Shown here: positions 1 to 6,176 of the stretch, piece by piece
How the letters are laid out: each line of letters starts with the position of its first letter
Numbering within the stretch: position 1 is the first letter of the stretch
Assembly (NCBI GenBank): GCA_934539245.1
Contig: CAKTCK010000062.1
Span: forward strand, 1 to 8,565
Source: an uncultured Faecalibacterium sp.
GTDB taxonomy: Bacteria > Bacillota > Clostridia > Oscillospirales > Ruminococcaceae
Direction of reading: 5' to 3'
DNA: 8,565 bases
Position numbers and translations under genes: made by a program
The notes under the pieces: model-generated
What the model was told of the DNA's origin: nothing
Database searches by the model: none
What the model saw: the letters and a program-made list of their open reading frames with translations, nothing else

Positions 1-377
1 CCGTAGCTTTCCAGATGATCCTCGCCGTGGAACAGCCGCTCCACGATGGTGTCAATGGCCTTGTTGGAGGCGCAGCCCACAACAGCGTCCACCTCGGGGA
101 TCTCTTCCTCGATCTGGCTGCGGTAGCGCTCGGCAAGGCAGCCGGTAACGATGACCTTCAGGTTCGGGTTCTGCTGCTTATAGGCACAGGCTTCCAGAAT
201 GTTTTCAATGGCTTCGGTCTTGGCGCTCTCGATAAAGCCGCAGGTGTTCACAAGAATGACATCTGCTTCGGCCAGATCGGCCACGGTCTCGTGCCCGGCA
301 GACAGCAGGATGTGCACCATCACATCCAGATCCACCTGATTTTTCGGGCAGCCAAGGGAAATACACGCAATTTTCAT
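1..377 (-). CDS. rimO: Ribosomal protein S12 methylthiotransferase RimO, N-terminal part (3' end outside window)
   Basis: RimO is a radical-SAM iron-sulfur enzyme that adds a methylthio group to a conserved aspartate of ribosomal protein S12. Only about 125 residues are visible, covering the UPF0004 (methylthiotransferase N-terminal) domain. The start MKIACISLGCPKNQVD is the family signature, and the three cysteines that bind the auxiliary 4Fe-4S cluster are seen at residues 10, 46 (NTCGFI) and 80 (TGCLAERY). The CPKN-x-VD form together with NTCGFI..AK points to RimO rather than its tRNA-modifying relatives MiaB or MtaB. The radical-SAM CxxxCxxC motif and the TRAM domain lie beyond the window edge, so neither can be checked. 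The ATG at 375-377 is chosen because it gives the usual family N-terminus; the Shine-Dalgarno is weak (GAGAG-like about 11 bases upstream). A position near recA is familiar in Firmicutes, where rimO, pgsA, cinA and recA often cluster. Confidence 0.92.
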   Translation of the reverse strand, partial: MKIACISLGCPKNQVDLDVMVHILLSAGHETVADLAEADVILVNTCGFIESAKTEAIENILEACAYKQQNPNLKVIVTGCLAERYRSQIEEEIPEVDAVVGCASNKAIDTIVERLFHGEDHLESY

Positions 378-495
378 AAGGGATGATACTCTCTTTCTCT
401 TTTGAGGGATGCTTTTGAATTTTACGATTTAAGGATTTAAAATGCGCTCCGCGTTCGCTTTGCGCATCATCAGCGGAAGAATTATTTATAATTTT
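378..495. other. AT-rich leader upstream of rimO
   Basis: This is the part of the 440-base recX-rimO gap closest to rimO. It holds no credible ORF. One short inverted repeat, ATGCGC at 442-447 and GCGCAT at 462-467, encloses a GC-rich 14-base loop. The flanks are AT-rich. I could not find a convincing -35/-10 pair for rimO, so where rimO transcription begins is unclear. Confidence 0.4.
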
Positions 496-531
496 GCAAT
501 TCTGGAAAATCTGCGGATTTTCCAGAATTGC
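496..531. repeat. Long perfect hairpin, copy 1 of a dispersed palindrome
   Basis: A perfect 16-base-pair inverted repeat (496-511 against 516-531) encloses the four-base loop TGCG. One arm begins GCAATTCTGGAAAATC. An AT-rich block (481-495) flanks it on the left. It resembles the hairpin at 6135-6173 in length, core sequence and AT-rich left flank, with paired differences between the arms. It lies in the recX-rimO gap. It is not a normal terminator for the minus strand, because the base of the stem is followed by AAAATTATAAAT rather than a U-run. Confidence 0.75.
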
Positions 532-549
532 CTTTTCACGGGAGGGGTT

Positions 550-821
550 TAAAACGAACTCCCTCAGTCAAAACCTGTCGGTTTTGACAGCTCCCTCGGA
601 GAGGGAGCCTTTGGCATGGTGGGAAGGTTTCCAGCTCAACCCTCTCAGTCACGGCTTCCGCCGTGCCAGCTCCCCCGAAGGGGGAGCTTATATACAGCTG
701 CCGGTTTGCTCCAGAAAAGCTCCCCCTGAGAGGAAAGACTTCCCCCGGTCGGGGGAAGATGTCGCGCAGCGACAAAAGGGGGAATCTGGCAAAGCCGCAG
801 GCTTTGACTGAGAGGGTTTTA
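550..821. repeat. Cluster of three related GC-rich palindromic repeat units
   Basis: Three related units each begin with a CTCTCAGTCA-like end followed by hairpins. Unit 1 (about 550-616) has stems 567-575/580-588 and 590-597/601-608. Unit 2 (about 637-689) has stems 650-655/660-665 and 668-676/680-688, the last being AGCTCCCCC, GAA loop, GGGGGAGCT. Unit 3 (about 719-821) is in reverse orientation with stems 739-746/751-758, 761-765/769-773 and 791-796/800-805. The 14-base end AACCCTCTCAGTCA at 638-651 recurs perfectly inverted at 805-818. Units 1 and 3 also share TAAAAC before that end. This looks like a REP- or MITE-like family of repeats. No transposase is present and no function can be assigned from sequence. 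The outer end overlaps the recX stop codon. Confidence 0.8.
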
Positions 822-1322
822 CCCCTCCTCCACCCTGCGGATGGCTTCTTTGATGGTGGGGTAGGCAAAGCCGCGGCGCTGCAAAGCGGCAACCACAAGG
901 TCGCGGCGGCCGATCTCCAGCTTTTTGCGGTAGCGGCTGTCCACCAGCGCGGCGGCGGCTTCCAGCTCCGGGTCGTCGCCGTCCTCCGGGGCGTAGACCG
1001 CTTCCAGCGCACCTGCCACCTCGGCGGGGGCAAGCCCCTTCTGGCGCAGGCTCTGGGCGGCGGCGCGGCGGCTTTTGCGGGAGGCAAGCAGGCTGTGTGC
1101 CCGTGCCTCGGCGTAGCGGGCATCGTTCACATAGTCCAGCTGCACCATCTCTGCCACAGCGGCGGCAGCAGCGGGCTCAGTATAGCGGCGGCACAGCCGC
1201 TCATACAGCATATTGGCAGAGACCTCCTGCCCGGCCAGCGTTTCCAGCGCGCTGGCCCGCGCCTTTGCGGGGTCGGCACACTTTTCCGCATCCGGGCGGG
1301 GTCGGCGGCGGTAGAAGGCCAT
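819..1322 (-). CDS. recX: Regulatory protein RecX
   Basis: RecX binds RecA and modulates its filaments and activities; the family consists of three tandem three-helix repeats. The 167-residue product fits the usual size. Visible repeat signatures are ALETLAGQEVSANMLYERL (repeat 1, about 25-43), LDYVNDARYAEARAHSLLAS (repeat 1/2, about 62-81), SLRQKGL (about 91-97) and the C-terminal ALQRRGFAYPTIKEAIRRV (about 146-164). The ATG at 1320-1322 directly follows the recA stop (TAAATG). A GGAGG at 1328-1332, inside the recA 3' end, lies five bases upstream, which indicates translational coupling to recA. The first 20 residues are basic and poorly conserved. The stop codon TAA at 819-821 coincides with the end of a palindromic repeat unit, so the last residues or the stop may have been remodelled by repeat insertion. 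The C-terminus still looks complete. Confidence 0.93.
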   Translation of the reverse strand: MAFYRRRPRPDAEKCADPAKARASALETLAGQEVSANMLYERLCRRYTEPAAAAAVAEMVQLDYVNDARYAEARAHSLLASRKSRRAAAQSLRQKGLAPAEVAGALEAVYAPEDGDDPELEAAAALVDSRYRKKLEIGRRDLVVAALQRRGFAYPTIKEAIRRVEEG

Positions 1323-2501
1323 TTAGTCCTCCACCATGATATCCAGCTCGCTCTCGCTGCTGCGGGTGGGAGCCTTGACTACCGGCTCCTTTGCGGTGGC
1401 GGGCTCTGCGGGCTTTTCCGCTGCGGCGGCTGCGGCGCGGCCTGCCGGACGGCGGGTGGCGTACAGCTTATCGGCGTTGGCGCGGATCTGTCCCTCGATG
1501 TCATTGGCGATCTCGGGGTTGTCCTTCAGGAACTGCTTGGCGTTGTCGCGGCCCTGACCCAGACGGATATCGCCGTAGTTGAACCATGCGCCGCTCTTCT
1601 GCACGATGCCCAGCTTGACGCCCACGTCAATGAGCTCGCTCATTTTGGAGATGCCCTCGCCGAACATGATGTCGAACTCGGCCTCACGGAACGGCGGAGC
1701 CACCTTGTTCTTCACGATCTTGGCGCGGGTGTGGTTGCCGATGAACTGACCGGAGGAGTCCTTCAGACCCTCCACGCGGCGGATGTCGATACGCACCGAG
1801 GCATAGTATTTCAGGGCGCGGCCGCCGGTGGTCACCTCCGGGTTGCCGTACATGACGCCCACCTTCTCGCGCAGCTGGTTGATGAACACGCAGACCGTGT
1901 TGGTCTTGCCGATGACGCTGGTCAGCTTGCGCATGGCCTGACTCATCAGACGTGCCTGCAAGCCCACATGGCTGTCGCCCATCTCGCCCTCAATCTCAGC
2001 GCGGGGCACCATGGCGGCTACCGAGTCCACTACAATGGCATCAATGGCGCCGGAGCGCACCAGTGCCTCGCAGATCTCCATGGCCTGCTCGCCGGTGTCC
2101 GGCTGGCTGACCAGCAGGTTGTTGATGTCCACGCCCAGCGCCTCGGCATAGGTGGGGTCCAGTGCGTGCTCGACGTCGATAAAGGCCACCTCGCCGCCCT
2201 TCTTCTGGGCTTCGGCAAGGATGTGCAGTGCCAGCGTGGTCTTACCGCTGGATTCCGGGCCATACACCTCGATGATGCGTCCGCGCGGCACACCGCCCAC
2301 GCCCAGCGCCAGATCCAGCCCCAGACTGCCGGTGGAAATGGCATCCACCTGCATGGAGGCGTTGTCGCCCAGCTTCATGACGGCGCCCTTGCCGAACTGC
2401 TTTTCGATCTGCGCCAGCGCCGTAGCCAGCGCGTCCTTCTTGGCTTCCGGCTCGGTCTTTTGGGTAGCCGGTGCAACGTTGTTGTTCTGATTTTTTGCCA
2501 T
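1323..2501 (-). CDS. recA: Recombinase RecA
   Basis: RecA is the ATP-dependent strand-exchange protein of homologous recombination and the co-protease that triggers LexA self-cleavage in the SOS response. The 392-residue product carries Walker A GPESSGKT at 81-88, Walker [11 protein letters not shown] at 155-164, [10 protein letters not shown] at 206-215 and the L2/signature stretch ending in [16 protein letters not shown] around 224-239. It is longer than E. coli RecA (353 residues): the N-terminus has about 20 extra polar residues and the tail after 350 is rich in Ala, Pro, Glu and Lys, ending acidic in MVED, as is common for RecA tails. The ATG at 2499-2501 has AAAGGAG at 2511-2517. It has its own promoter (-10 at 2565-2570) and is followed without a gap by recX. 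No rearrangement or inactivating change is visible. Confidence 0.98.
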   Translation of the reverse strand: MAKNQNNNVAPATQKTEPEAKKDALATALAQIEKQFGKGAVMKLGDNASMQVDAISTGSLGLDLALGVGGVPRGRIIEVYGPESSGKTTLALHILAEAQKKGGEVAFIDVEHALDPTYAEALGVDINNLLVSQPDTGEQAMEICEALVRSGAIDAIVVDSVAAMVPRAEIEGEMGDSHVGLQARLMSQAMRKLTSVIGKTNTVCVFINQLREKVGVMYGNPEVTTGGRALKYYASVRIDIRRVEGLKDSSGQFIGNHTRAKIVKNKVAPPFREAEFDIMFGEGISKMSELIDVGVKLGIVQKSGAWFNYGDIRLGQGRDNAKQFLKDNPEIANDIEGQIRANADKLYATRRPAGRAAAAAAEKPAEPATAKEPVVKAPTRSSESELDIMVED

Positions 2502-2527
2502 AGCCTGCTGCTCCTTTTATCCTTTGG

Positions 2528-2544
2528 GCCCGCAGAGGGCGGGC
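2528..2544 (-). promoter_or_regulatory. GC-rich hairpin in recA 5' leader
   Basis: A six-base-pair stem (GCCCGC 2528-2533 against GCGGGC 2539-2544, five-base loop) lies in the roughly 57-base leader predicted for recA mRNA, about 10 bases upstream of the Shine-Dalgarno. No U-run follows, so it is unlikely to terminate. It could affect mRNA stability or translation; this is an inference. Confidence 0.4.
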
Positions 2545-2564
2545 TGTGCTTCGCTTTCCTTCTT

Positions 2565-2592
2565 AGTATAACACAAAATCAAAATATTACAA
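2565..2592 (-). promoter_or_regulatory. recA promoter, extended -10
   Basis: On the minus strand a TATACT -10 box (2565-2570) is preceded by TGT (2571-2573), giving an extended -10. A TTGTAA -35-like box at 2587-2592 is 16 bases away. It lies in the gap between prmC (stop at 2618) and recA (start at 2501), so recA need not depend on read-through from prmC. The -35 region overlaps a palindrome at 2589-2603. Confidence 0.7.
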
Positions 2593-2603
2593 CAAGAAGT
2601 TGT
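2589..2603. promoter_or_regulatory. Palindrome over recA -35 region, possible operator
   Basis: ACAAC-AAGAA-GTTGT is a perfect five-base inverted repeat with a five-base spacer, overlapping the recA -35 box. Repressor sites for recA commonly sit here. It does not match the Bacillus-type LexA box (GAAC-N4-GTTC), so assignment to LexA is only a guess. Confidence 0.35.
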
Positions 2604-2617
2604 TTGTTTTTTCCAAT

Positions 2618-3589
2618 TTATTTTGGGCGATAGGCGATCACGCAGCGGTCGTTGCCGCCAAAGTCCTGGATGCAGCGGATATCCGTCCAGCCGTTCTCAG
2701 CCAGCAGGGCGGTTACGGCTTCCCGCTGCTGCCAGCCGATCTCCAGCACCAGCGCCCCGCCGGGGCACAGCGCATTCTGGTAGTGCTGCGCCAGCGCCCG
2801 GTAGAACACAAGACCGTCCTCCCCGGCTTCCAGCGCCATGGCAGGCTCCTGCGCCACCTCGGGCTGCAGCTGCTCCATCTCAGCATCGGTCAGGTACGGC
2901 GGATTTGAGACGATGAGTTCCAGCTGCCCCTCCGGCAGGGTCTCCCAGTAGGTGAAAAGGTCGCCCTGCACCGGCTGCACTGCATAGGCGGGCTTTTTGC
3001 CTGCCCGCAGCGCGTTCAGCGCCGGGCCCCAATCAAAGGCCGGGGCATCCGCCTGCTCAAGGGCAGAGGGTTCCAGCACGTTCTCGGTCTGTCTGCCCTG
3101 CCCGGTCAGGGCGCAGCGGGCGTTCTTTTCCAGATAGACAAAGGCCGCAGGGCTTTTTTCCACGCAGGTCACCTGCGCAGCGGGGCAGAAGCGCTTGACC
3201 CCCAGCCCAAGACAGCCTGTCCCAGCGCAGAGGTCCAGCACCCGGGGCGCTGCGATGCCCGCAAGGGTCTCGGCGGCGGCCTGCGCCACCACCTCGGTAT
3301 CTGCCCGGGGGCAGAGTACCCCGGGGCCCACCGCCAGCTCAAAGTCCAAAAAGCTCCAGCTGCCGCAGAGGTATTGCAGCGGCTCCCGCGCGGCGCGGCG
3401 GGTGCAGAGGGCTTCCAGCGCCGCCGCCTGTTCTGCGGTCAGCGGGCGGTCAGAAAGCCGCACGTCCCGCCCGGTCGCCAGCCGGAACAGCTCCCGCGCG
3501 TCAAAATCCGCGTCCGAGCAGCCTGCGGCGGTCAGCCGCTGTTCCACCTCCCGCACCGCTGCGCGGGGGAGCATTGCTTCGTTTACCAT
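2618..3589 (-). CDS. prmC: Peptide chain release factor glutamine methyltransferase PrmC (HemK family)
   Basis: PrmC methylates the glutamine of the GGQ motif in peptide release factors, raising termination efficiency. The 323-residue product has the N-terminal helical domain with REPLQYLCG at 68-76, the family signature LCPRADTE at 92-99 (usually PRPDTE), SAM motif I VLDLCAGTGCLGLG at 117-130 and the catalytic NPPY at 229-232. It is about 40 residues longer than the usual size near 280; the excess lies at about 160-205, between the second SAM-binding strand (VTCVEKS) and the QGD strand before NPPY. The ATG at 3587-3589 overlaps the end of the yqhQ-like gene by seven bases (ATGGTAA), and GGAGGAGGG just upstream supports this start over the in-frame ATG five codons later. 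The overlap indicates coupled translation. prfA, its usual neighbour and substrate gene, is not in the window. Confidence 0.94.
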   Translation of the reverse strand: MVNEAMLPRAAVREVEQRLTAAGCSDADFDARELFRLATGRDVRLSDRPLTAEQAAALEALCTRRAAREPLQYLCGSWSFLDFELAVGPGVLCPRADTEVVAQAAAETLAGIAAPRVLDLCAGTGCLGLGVKRFCPAAQVTCVEKSPAAFVYLEKNARCALTGQGRQTENVLEPSALEQADAPAFDWGPALNALRAGKKPAYAVQPVQGDLFTYWETLPEGQLELIVSNPPYLTDAEMEQLQPEVAQEPAMALEAGEDGLVFYRALAQHYQNALCPGGALVLEIGWQQREAVTALLAENGWTDIRCIQDFGGNDRCVIAYRPK

Positions 3590-4530
3590 TTGCCCTCCTC
3601 CGGGTTTTCGGGCAGCACGGGGGTGATGGCGGCAATGGCCACCTCGATCATGCTGTCGTCCGGCTCAAAGACAGTGAGGTGCTGCACCCAGATGCCCGGC
3701 TGCCGGATGATACGGGTGGCGATATTGTCCGACCGGCCGCACCACTTGAGCAGCTCGTAGCTGATGCCCATGACCAGCGGCAGCAGCAGCAGCTTGCACA
3801 CCACCCGCAGGCCGATGCTGCCCCACGGCAGCACGCTGTACAGAAACACGCTGACGATGACCACCAGAATAAGGAAGCTGGTGCCGCAGCGGGGATGGAA
3901 ACGGGTGTACTTGCGCACGTTCTCCACGGTCAGCGGGTCGCCCGCCTCGTAGCAGGCAATGGTCTTGTGCTCTGCACCGTGGTACTCGAATACGCGATGA
4001 ATTTCCTTCATCTTGGAGATGCCCACCATATAGGTCAGGAAGATAGCCACCTTCAGCACGGCTTCCAGTACCACCTTGCTCCAGCGCCCCAGCGGCAGCA
4101 GACGGTTCACCCCGCCCACAAGGAAGGTTGGCAGCACGGTGAACAGCAGAATGGCCAGCAGGCCGCCCAGCACCGCCGCCACAGTCAGCAGCGCGTTCTC
4201 AGCTTTCTCACCCAGATGCTCCCCCACCCATTTTTCAAAGGCAGTCTCCTCCTCGGCGGGGTCGTAATCGTCCCCCATGCTCACCTGTGCCGAGTACATC
4301 ATGTAGCGGTAGCCCACGATCATGCTCTCGATCATGGAAATAGCCCCGCGCACCAGTGGGATCTTCGTCCATATCCCGTGAGTGGGGGTGGGATCGAGCT
4401 TGGTCTCAATGGTACCGTCCGGTTTGCGCACGGCGCAGCACATCTGCTTGGGGCCGCGCATCATGATGCCCTCCATCAGTGCTTGCCCGCCTACGCTGGT
4501 CTTAAAGCGTTCCTTTTTAGGTTGATTCAT
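3583..4530 (-). CDS. DUF1385 / YqhQ-like membrane protein
   Basis: This 315-residue protein belongs to the DUF1385 family (B. subtilis YqhQ), whose biochemical function I cannot state. Family motifs are clear: VGGQALMEGIMMRGP at 13-27, the His-rich FEYHGAEHKTIACYE at 181-195, HPRCGTSF at 212-219 and the C-terminal FEPDDSMIEVAIAA at 288-301. The His/Glu/Cys cluster suggests metal binding, which is inference. Hydrophobic stretches at about 113-140, 155-171, 217-234 and 240-258 predict an integral membrane protein. The ATG at 4528-4530 has GGGAG at 4537-4541. It overlaps prmC, a pairing seen in many Firmicutes, usually near rpmE and prfA. A candidate promoter with an extended -10 (4619-4627) lies upstream, and the 5' leader contains a strong hairpin at 4547-4575. 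Confidence 0.88.
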   Translation of the reverse strand: MNQPKKERFKTSVGGQALMEGIMMRGPKQMCCAVRKPDGTIETKLDPTPTHGIWTKIPLVRGAISMIESMIVGYRYMMYSAQVSMGDDYDPAEEETAFEKWVGEHLGEKAENALLTVAAVLGGLLAILLFTVLPTFLVGGVNRLLPLGRWSKVVLEAVLKVAIFLTYMVGISKMKEIHRVFEYHGAEHKTIACYEAGDPLTVENVRKYTRFHPRCGTSFLILVVIVSVFLYSVLPWGSIGLRVVCKLLLLPLVMGISYELLKWCGRSDNIATRIIRQPGIWVQHLTVFEPDDSMIEVAIAAITPVLPENPEEGKW

Positions 4531-4546
4531 TGGCTTCTCCCGATAC

Positions 4547-4584
4547 CCGCCCCTGCCGCTTTCGGCAAGGGGCGGTCCTTTTTT
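4547..4584 (+). terminator. Intrinsic-terminator-like hairpin facing the plus strand
   Basis: On the plus strand a GC-rich stem (4547-4558 against 4563-4575, loop CTTT, one bulged A at 4568) is followed three bases later by six T residues (4579-4584). This has the form of an intrinsic terminator, but no plus-strand gene feeds it. On the minus strand the same hairpin sits in the leader of the yqhQ-like gene, five bases upstream of its Shine-Dalgarno, with no U-run after it. It could stop antisense transcription or act as a leader structure. Confidence 0.5.
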
Positions 4585-4618
4585 ATATTTTATCCGGGGC
4601 TATCCCCAGGCAAAGCTC

Positions 4619-4627
4619 ATTCTAACA
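4619..4627 (-). promoter_or_regulatory. Candidate extended -10 promoter for yqhQ-like gene and prmC
   Basis: On the minus strand TGT-TAGAAT (TGT at 4625-4627, TAGAAT at 4619-4624) forms an extended -10. No good -35 is seen at normal spacing. It would give an approximately 80-base leader. No clear terminator follows the kinase gene (stop at 4663), only a small five-base-pair hairpin at 4655-4669 without a U-run, so read-through from the kinase operon is also possible. Confidence 0.45.
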
Positions 4628-4662
4628 CATAAATATGACAAAATCTGTGTTTTGGGCGTTTC

Positions 4663-6087
4663 TCACGCCTTATGGTACAGCGGCAGACCCAAGGTGACCA
4701 CCGTACCGCGCCCGAGGGTGCTCTTGATATCCAGCGTGCCGTCCAGTGCGGTCATGATGGAATCCACCAGCGCCAGACCGATGCCGCTGCCGCGCACCGA
4801 GTTGCTGCCCTTGTAGAACTTGGTCTTTACGTTTTCCAGATCCTCCGGCGGGATGCCGCGCCCCTGATCGATGATTTCCACAAAGGCTTTGTACTCTCCT
4901 GCCCACAGCTTGACCGTGATGCGCCCGCCGGGGGCGGAGTACTTGATGGCGTTATCCAGAATATTGATGAACACCTGCCGCAGACGGTCGGGGTCGGCGT
5001 AGACGGGGATCATCTCCTCCGGCTCGGTGTAGTGGAGCAGCAACCCCTCCTGCCGGATGCGCGCCTCACAGAAGAGCACCGCATCGGTCAGCTCTGCCAC
5101 CAAGTCCAGCGGGCGACACTCCATGCGGATGCGTCCGTTCTGCAAGCGGCTGAAATCCAGCAGCTCCTCCACCATGTTGTTCAGTCGCCCGGTCTCGTTG
5201 TTGATGATCTCCAGCCCCTTGCGGTAGTTCTCGTCGGTGGGGTCGTCCAAGGTCATCAAGGTCTCCACCCAGCCCCGGATGGAGGTAAGCGGGGTGCGCA
5301 GCTCGTGGGACACCGAACTGATGAACTCGTTCTTCATCTTCTCGGTCTCTTCCAGCCCCTCGGCCATCTGGTTGATGGTGCCGCGCAGCCGGTCCACCTC
5401 ATCGTGGGGGTCGCCGGTCAGGGGCAGCCGCACATCCAGCTCACCCCGGGCGATGCCGGCGGCGGTGCGCTCCACCTGCCCCAGCGGCACCACGATGCCC
5501 CGCACAAAGTACAGCCCGGACATGACCGTAAACAGCAGGATCGCCACCGCAATGAACACACTGACAATGACGGCGTTTTTGACCTGCCGCTCCACCAGCG
5601 CCAGACTGGTGACCAGCCGCAGAGCGGCCACGTCCTCGGCGTCGTAGGGCACCAGCGAACAGGCCGCCATGACCATCTCGCCGGACTGGGTGCGGTACAC
5701 CGCCACGCCCAGACCGTCCGGCGCACCAAGCGCTTGTTCAAAGTCCTTGCTGCTGACGATGCCCTCCGCGTCCGTACCGCTAGAGGAGGCAATGACGCCG
5801 CCGTAGCTGTCCAGCAGCATGAACTCGTATTTATCCTTATCGGCAAACTGCTCCACCATACGCCGCAGCGCCAGACTGCGGCTGGCGGCAGCGCTCTGGG
5901 CGGTATCGCCGGTATACATTTTCAGCTGACCCGTCACCGAGGAGAACCGCCGGTACATGATCTGCTGCACACTGCCGTAGTAGCTGCGGGTATAGCTGTA
6001 CAAAAACATTGCCTCGGCCAGCAGCACCACCAGTACGGTGATGAGCAGGTTGCCCCGCAGCCAGCGGCGGGTGATACCGCTTCGCAT
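4663..6087 (-). CDS. Membrane sensor histidine kinase (HAMP, HisKA, HATPase_c)
   Basis: This 474-residue kinase autophosphorylates and passes phosphate to the regulator encoded just upstream. Transmembrane helices at about 13-31 and 171-194 bracket an extracytoplasmic domain of some 140 residues. A HAMP linker (about 195-247, with VVPLGQVE and DEVDRLRGTINQMAEGL) leads to the H-box SSVSHELRTPLTSIRGW (phospho-acceptor His261). The ATP-binding domain shows the N-box NILDNAIKYS (375-384), G1 DQGRGIP (407-413), an F-box-like FYKG (424-427) and G2 GSGIGLAL (433-440). All catalytic motifs are intact. The organisation resembles PhoR/WalK-type kinases, but the external domain names no ligand. The ATG at 6085-6087 has AAAGGAGGG about nine bases upstream. 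It lies 89 bases after the regulator gene, with a long hairpin in the gap. No specific gene symbol is justified. Confidence 0.93.
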   Translation of the reverse strand: MRSGITRRWLRGNLLITVLVVLLAEAMFLYSYTRSYYGSVQQIMYRRFSSVTGQLKMYTGDTAQSAAASRSLALRRMVEQFADKDKYEFMLLDSYGGVIASSSGTDAEGIVSSKDFEQALGAPDGLGVAVYRTQSGEMVMAACSLVPYDAEDVAALRLVTSLALVERQVKNAVIVSVFIAVAILLFTVMSGLYFVRGIVVPLGQVERTAAGIARGELDVRLPLTGDPHDEVDRLRGTINQMAEGLEETEKMKNEFISSVSHELRTPLTSIRGWVETLMTLDDPTDENYRKGLEIINNETGRLNNMVEELLDFSRLQNGRIRMECRPLDLVAELTDAVLFCEARIRQEGLLLHYTEPEEMIPVYADPDRLRQVFINILDNAIKYSAPGGRITVKLWAGEYKAFVEIIDQGRGIPPEDLENVKTKFYKGSNSVRGSGIGLALVDSIMTALDGTLDIKSTLGRGTVVTLGLPLYHKA

Positions 6088-6134
6088 AACAGTGCCCTCC
6101 TTTCGGTGAGTATCGATAATAAAAAAATATTTTT

Positions 6135-6173
6135 TGTGATTCAGGAAAGTCCACAGGACTTTCCTGAATCACA
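6135..6173. repeat. Long perfect hairpin between regulator and kinase genes, copy 2 of a dispersed palindrome
   Basis: A perfect 18-base-pair inverted repeat (6135-6152 against 6156-6173) has a three-base loop, ACA. One arm contains GTGATTCAGGAAAGTCC. It starts three bases beyond the regulator stop codon. AT-rich sequence (6117-6134) flanks it on the left and TTTTT on the right, so a U-run directly follows the stem in the plus direction, while in the direction of the genes it is followed by AAAAAATATTTTTTT. It may attenuate or process the mRNA between regulator and kinase. It matches the hairpin at 496-531 in layout. Confidence 0.75.
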
Positions 6174-6176
6174 TTT

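Noticed and set aside
550..821. CRISPR array
   Set aside because: Units are palindromic, of unequal length, in both orientations and without regular spacers; no cas genes are present.
536..1123. A minus-strand frame of 195 codons overlapping recX in another frame
   Set aside because: Out of frame with recX, composed of Arg/Pro/Ala runs, and its second half crosses the palindromic repeats.
2589..2603. Canonical LexA box
   Set aside because: The half-sites ACAAC/GTTGT with a five-base spacer do not match GAAC-N4-GTTC; kept only as an unassigned palindrome.
663..2633. A 656-codon open frame on the plus strand
   Set aside because: It is antisense to recX and recA, which are certain, and its composition (His, Gln, Leu rich, no motif) is what an antisense frame of GC-rich coding DNA gives.
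3574..4632. A 352-codon plus-strand frame
   Set aside because: Antisense to the DUF1385 gene; His/Gln-rich low-complexity product without recognisable motifs.
4641..4669. Intrinsic terminator after the histidine kinase gene
   Set aside because: The five-base-pair stem at 4655-4669 overlaps the stop codon and is followed by AAAACACAG rather than a U-run on the minus strand.
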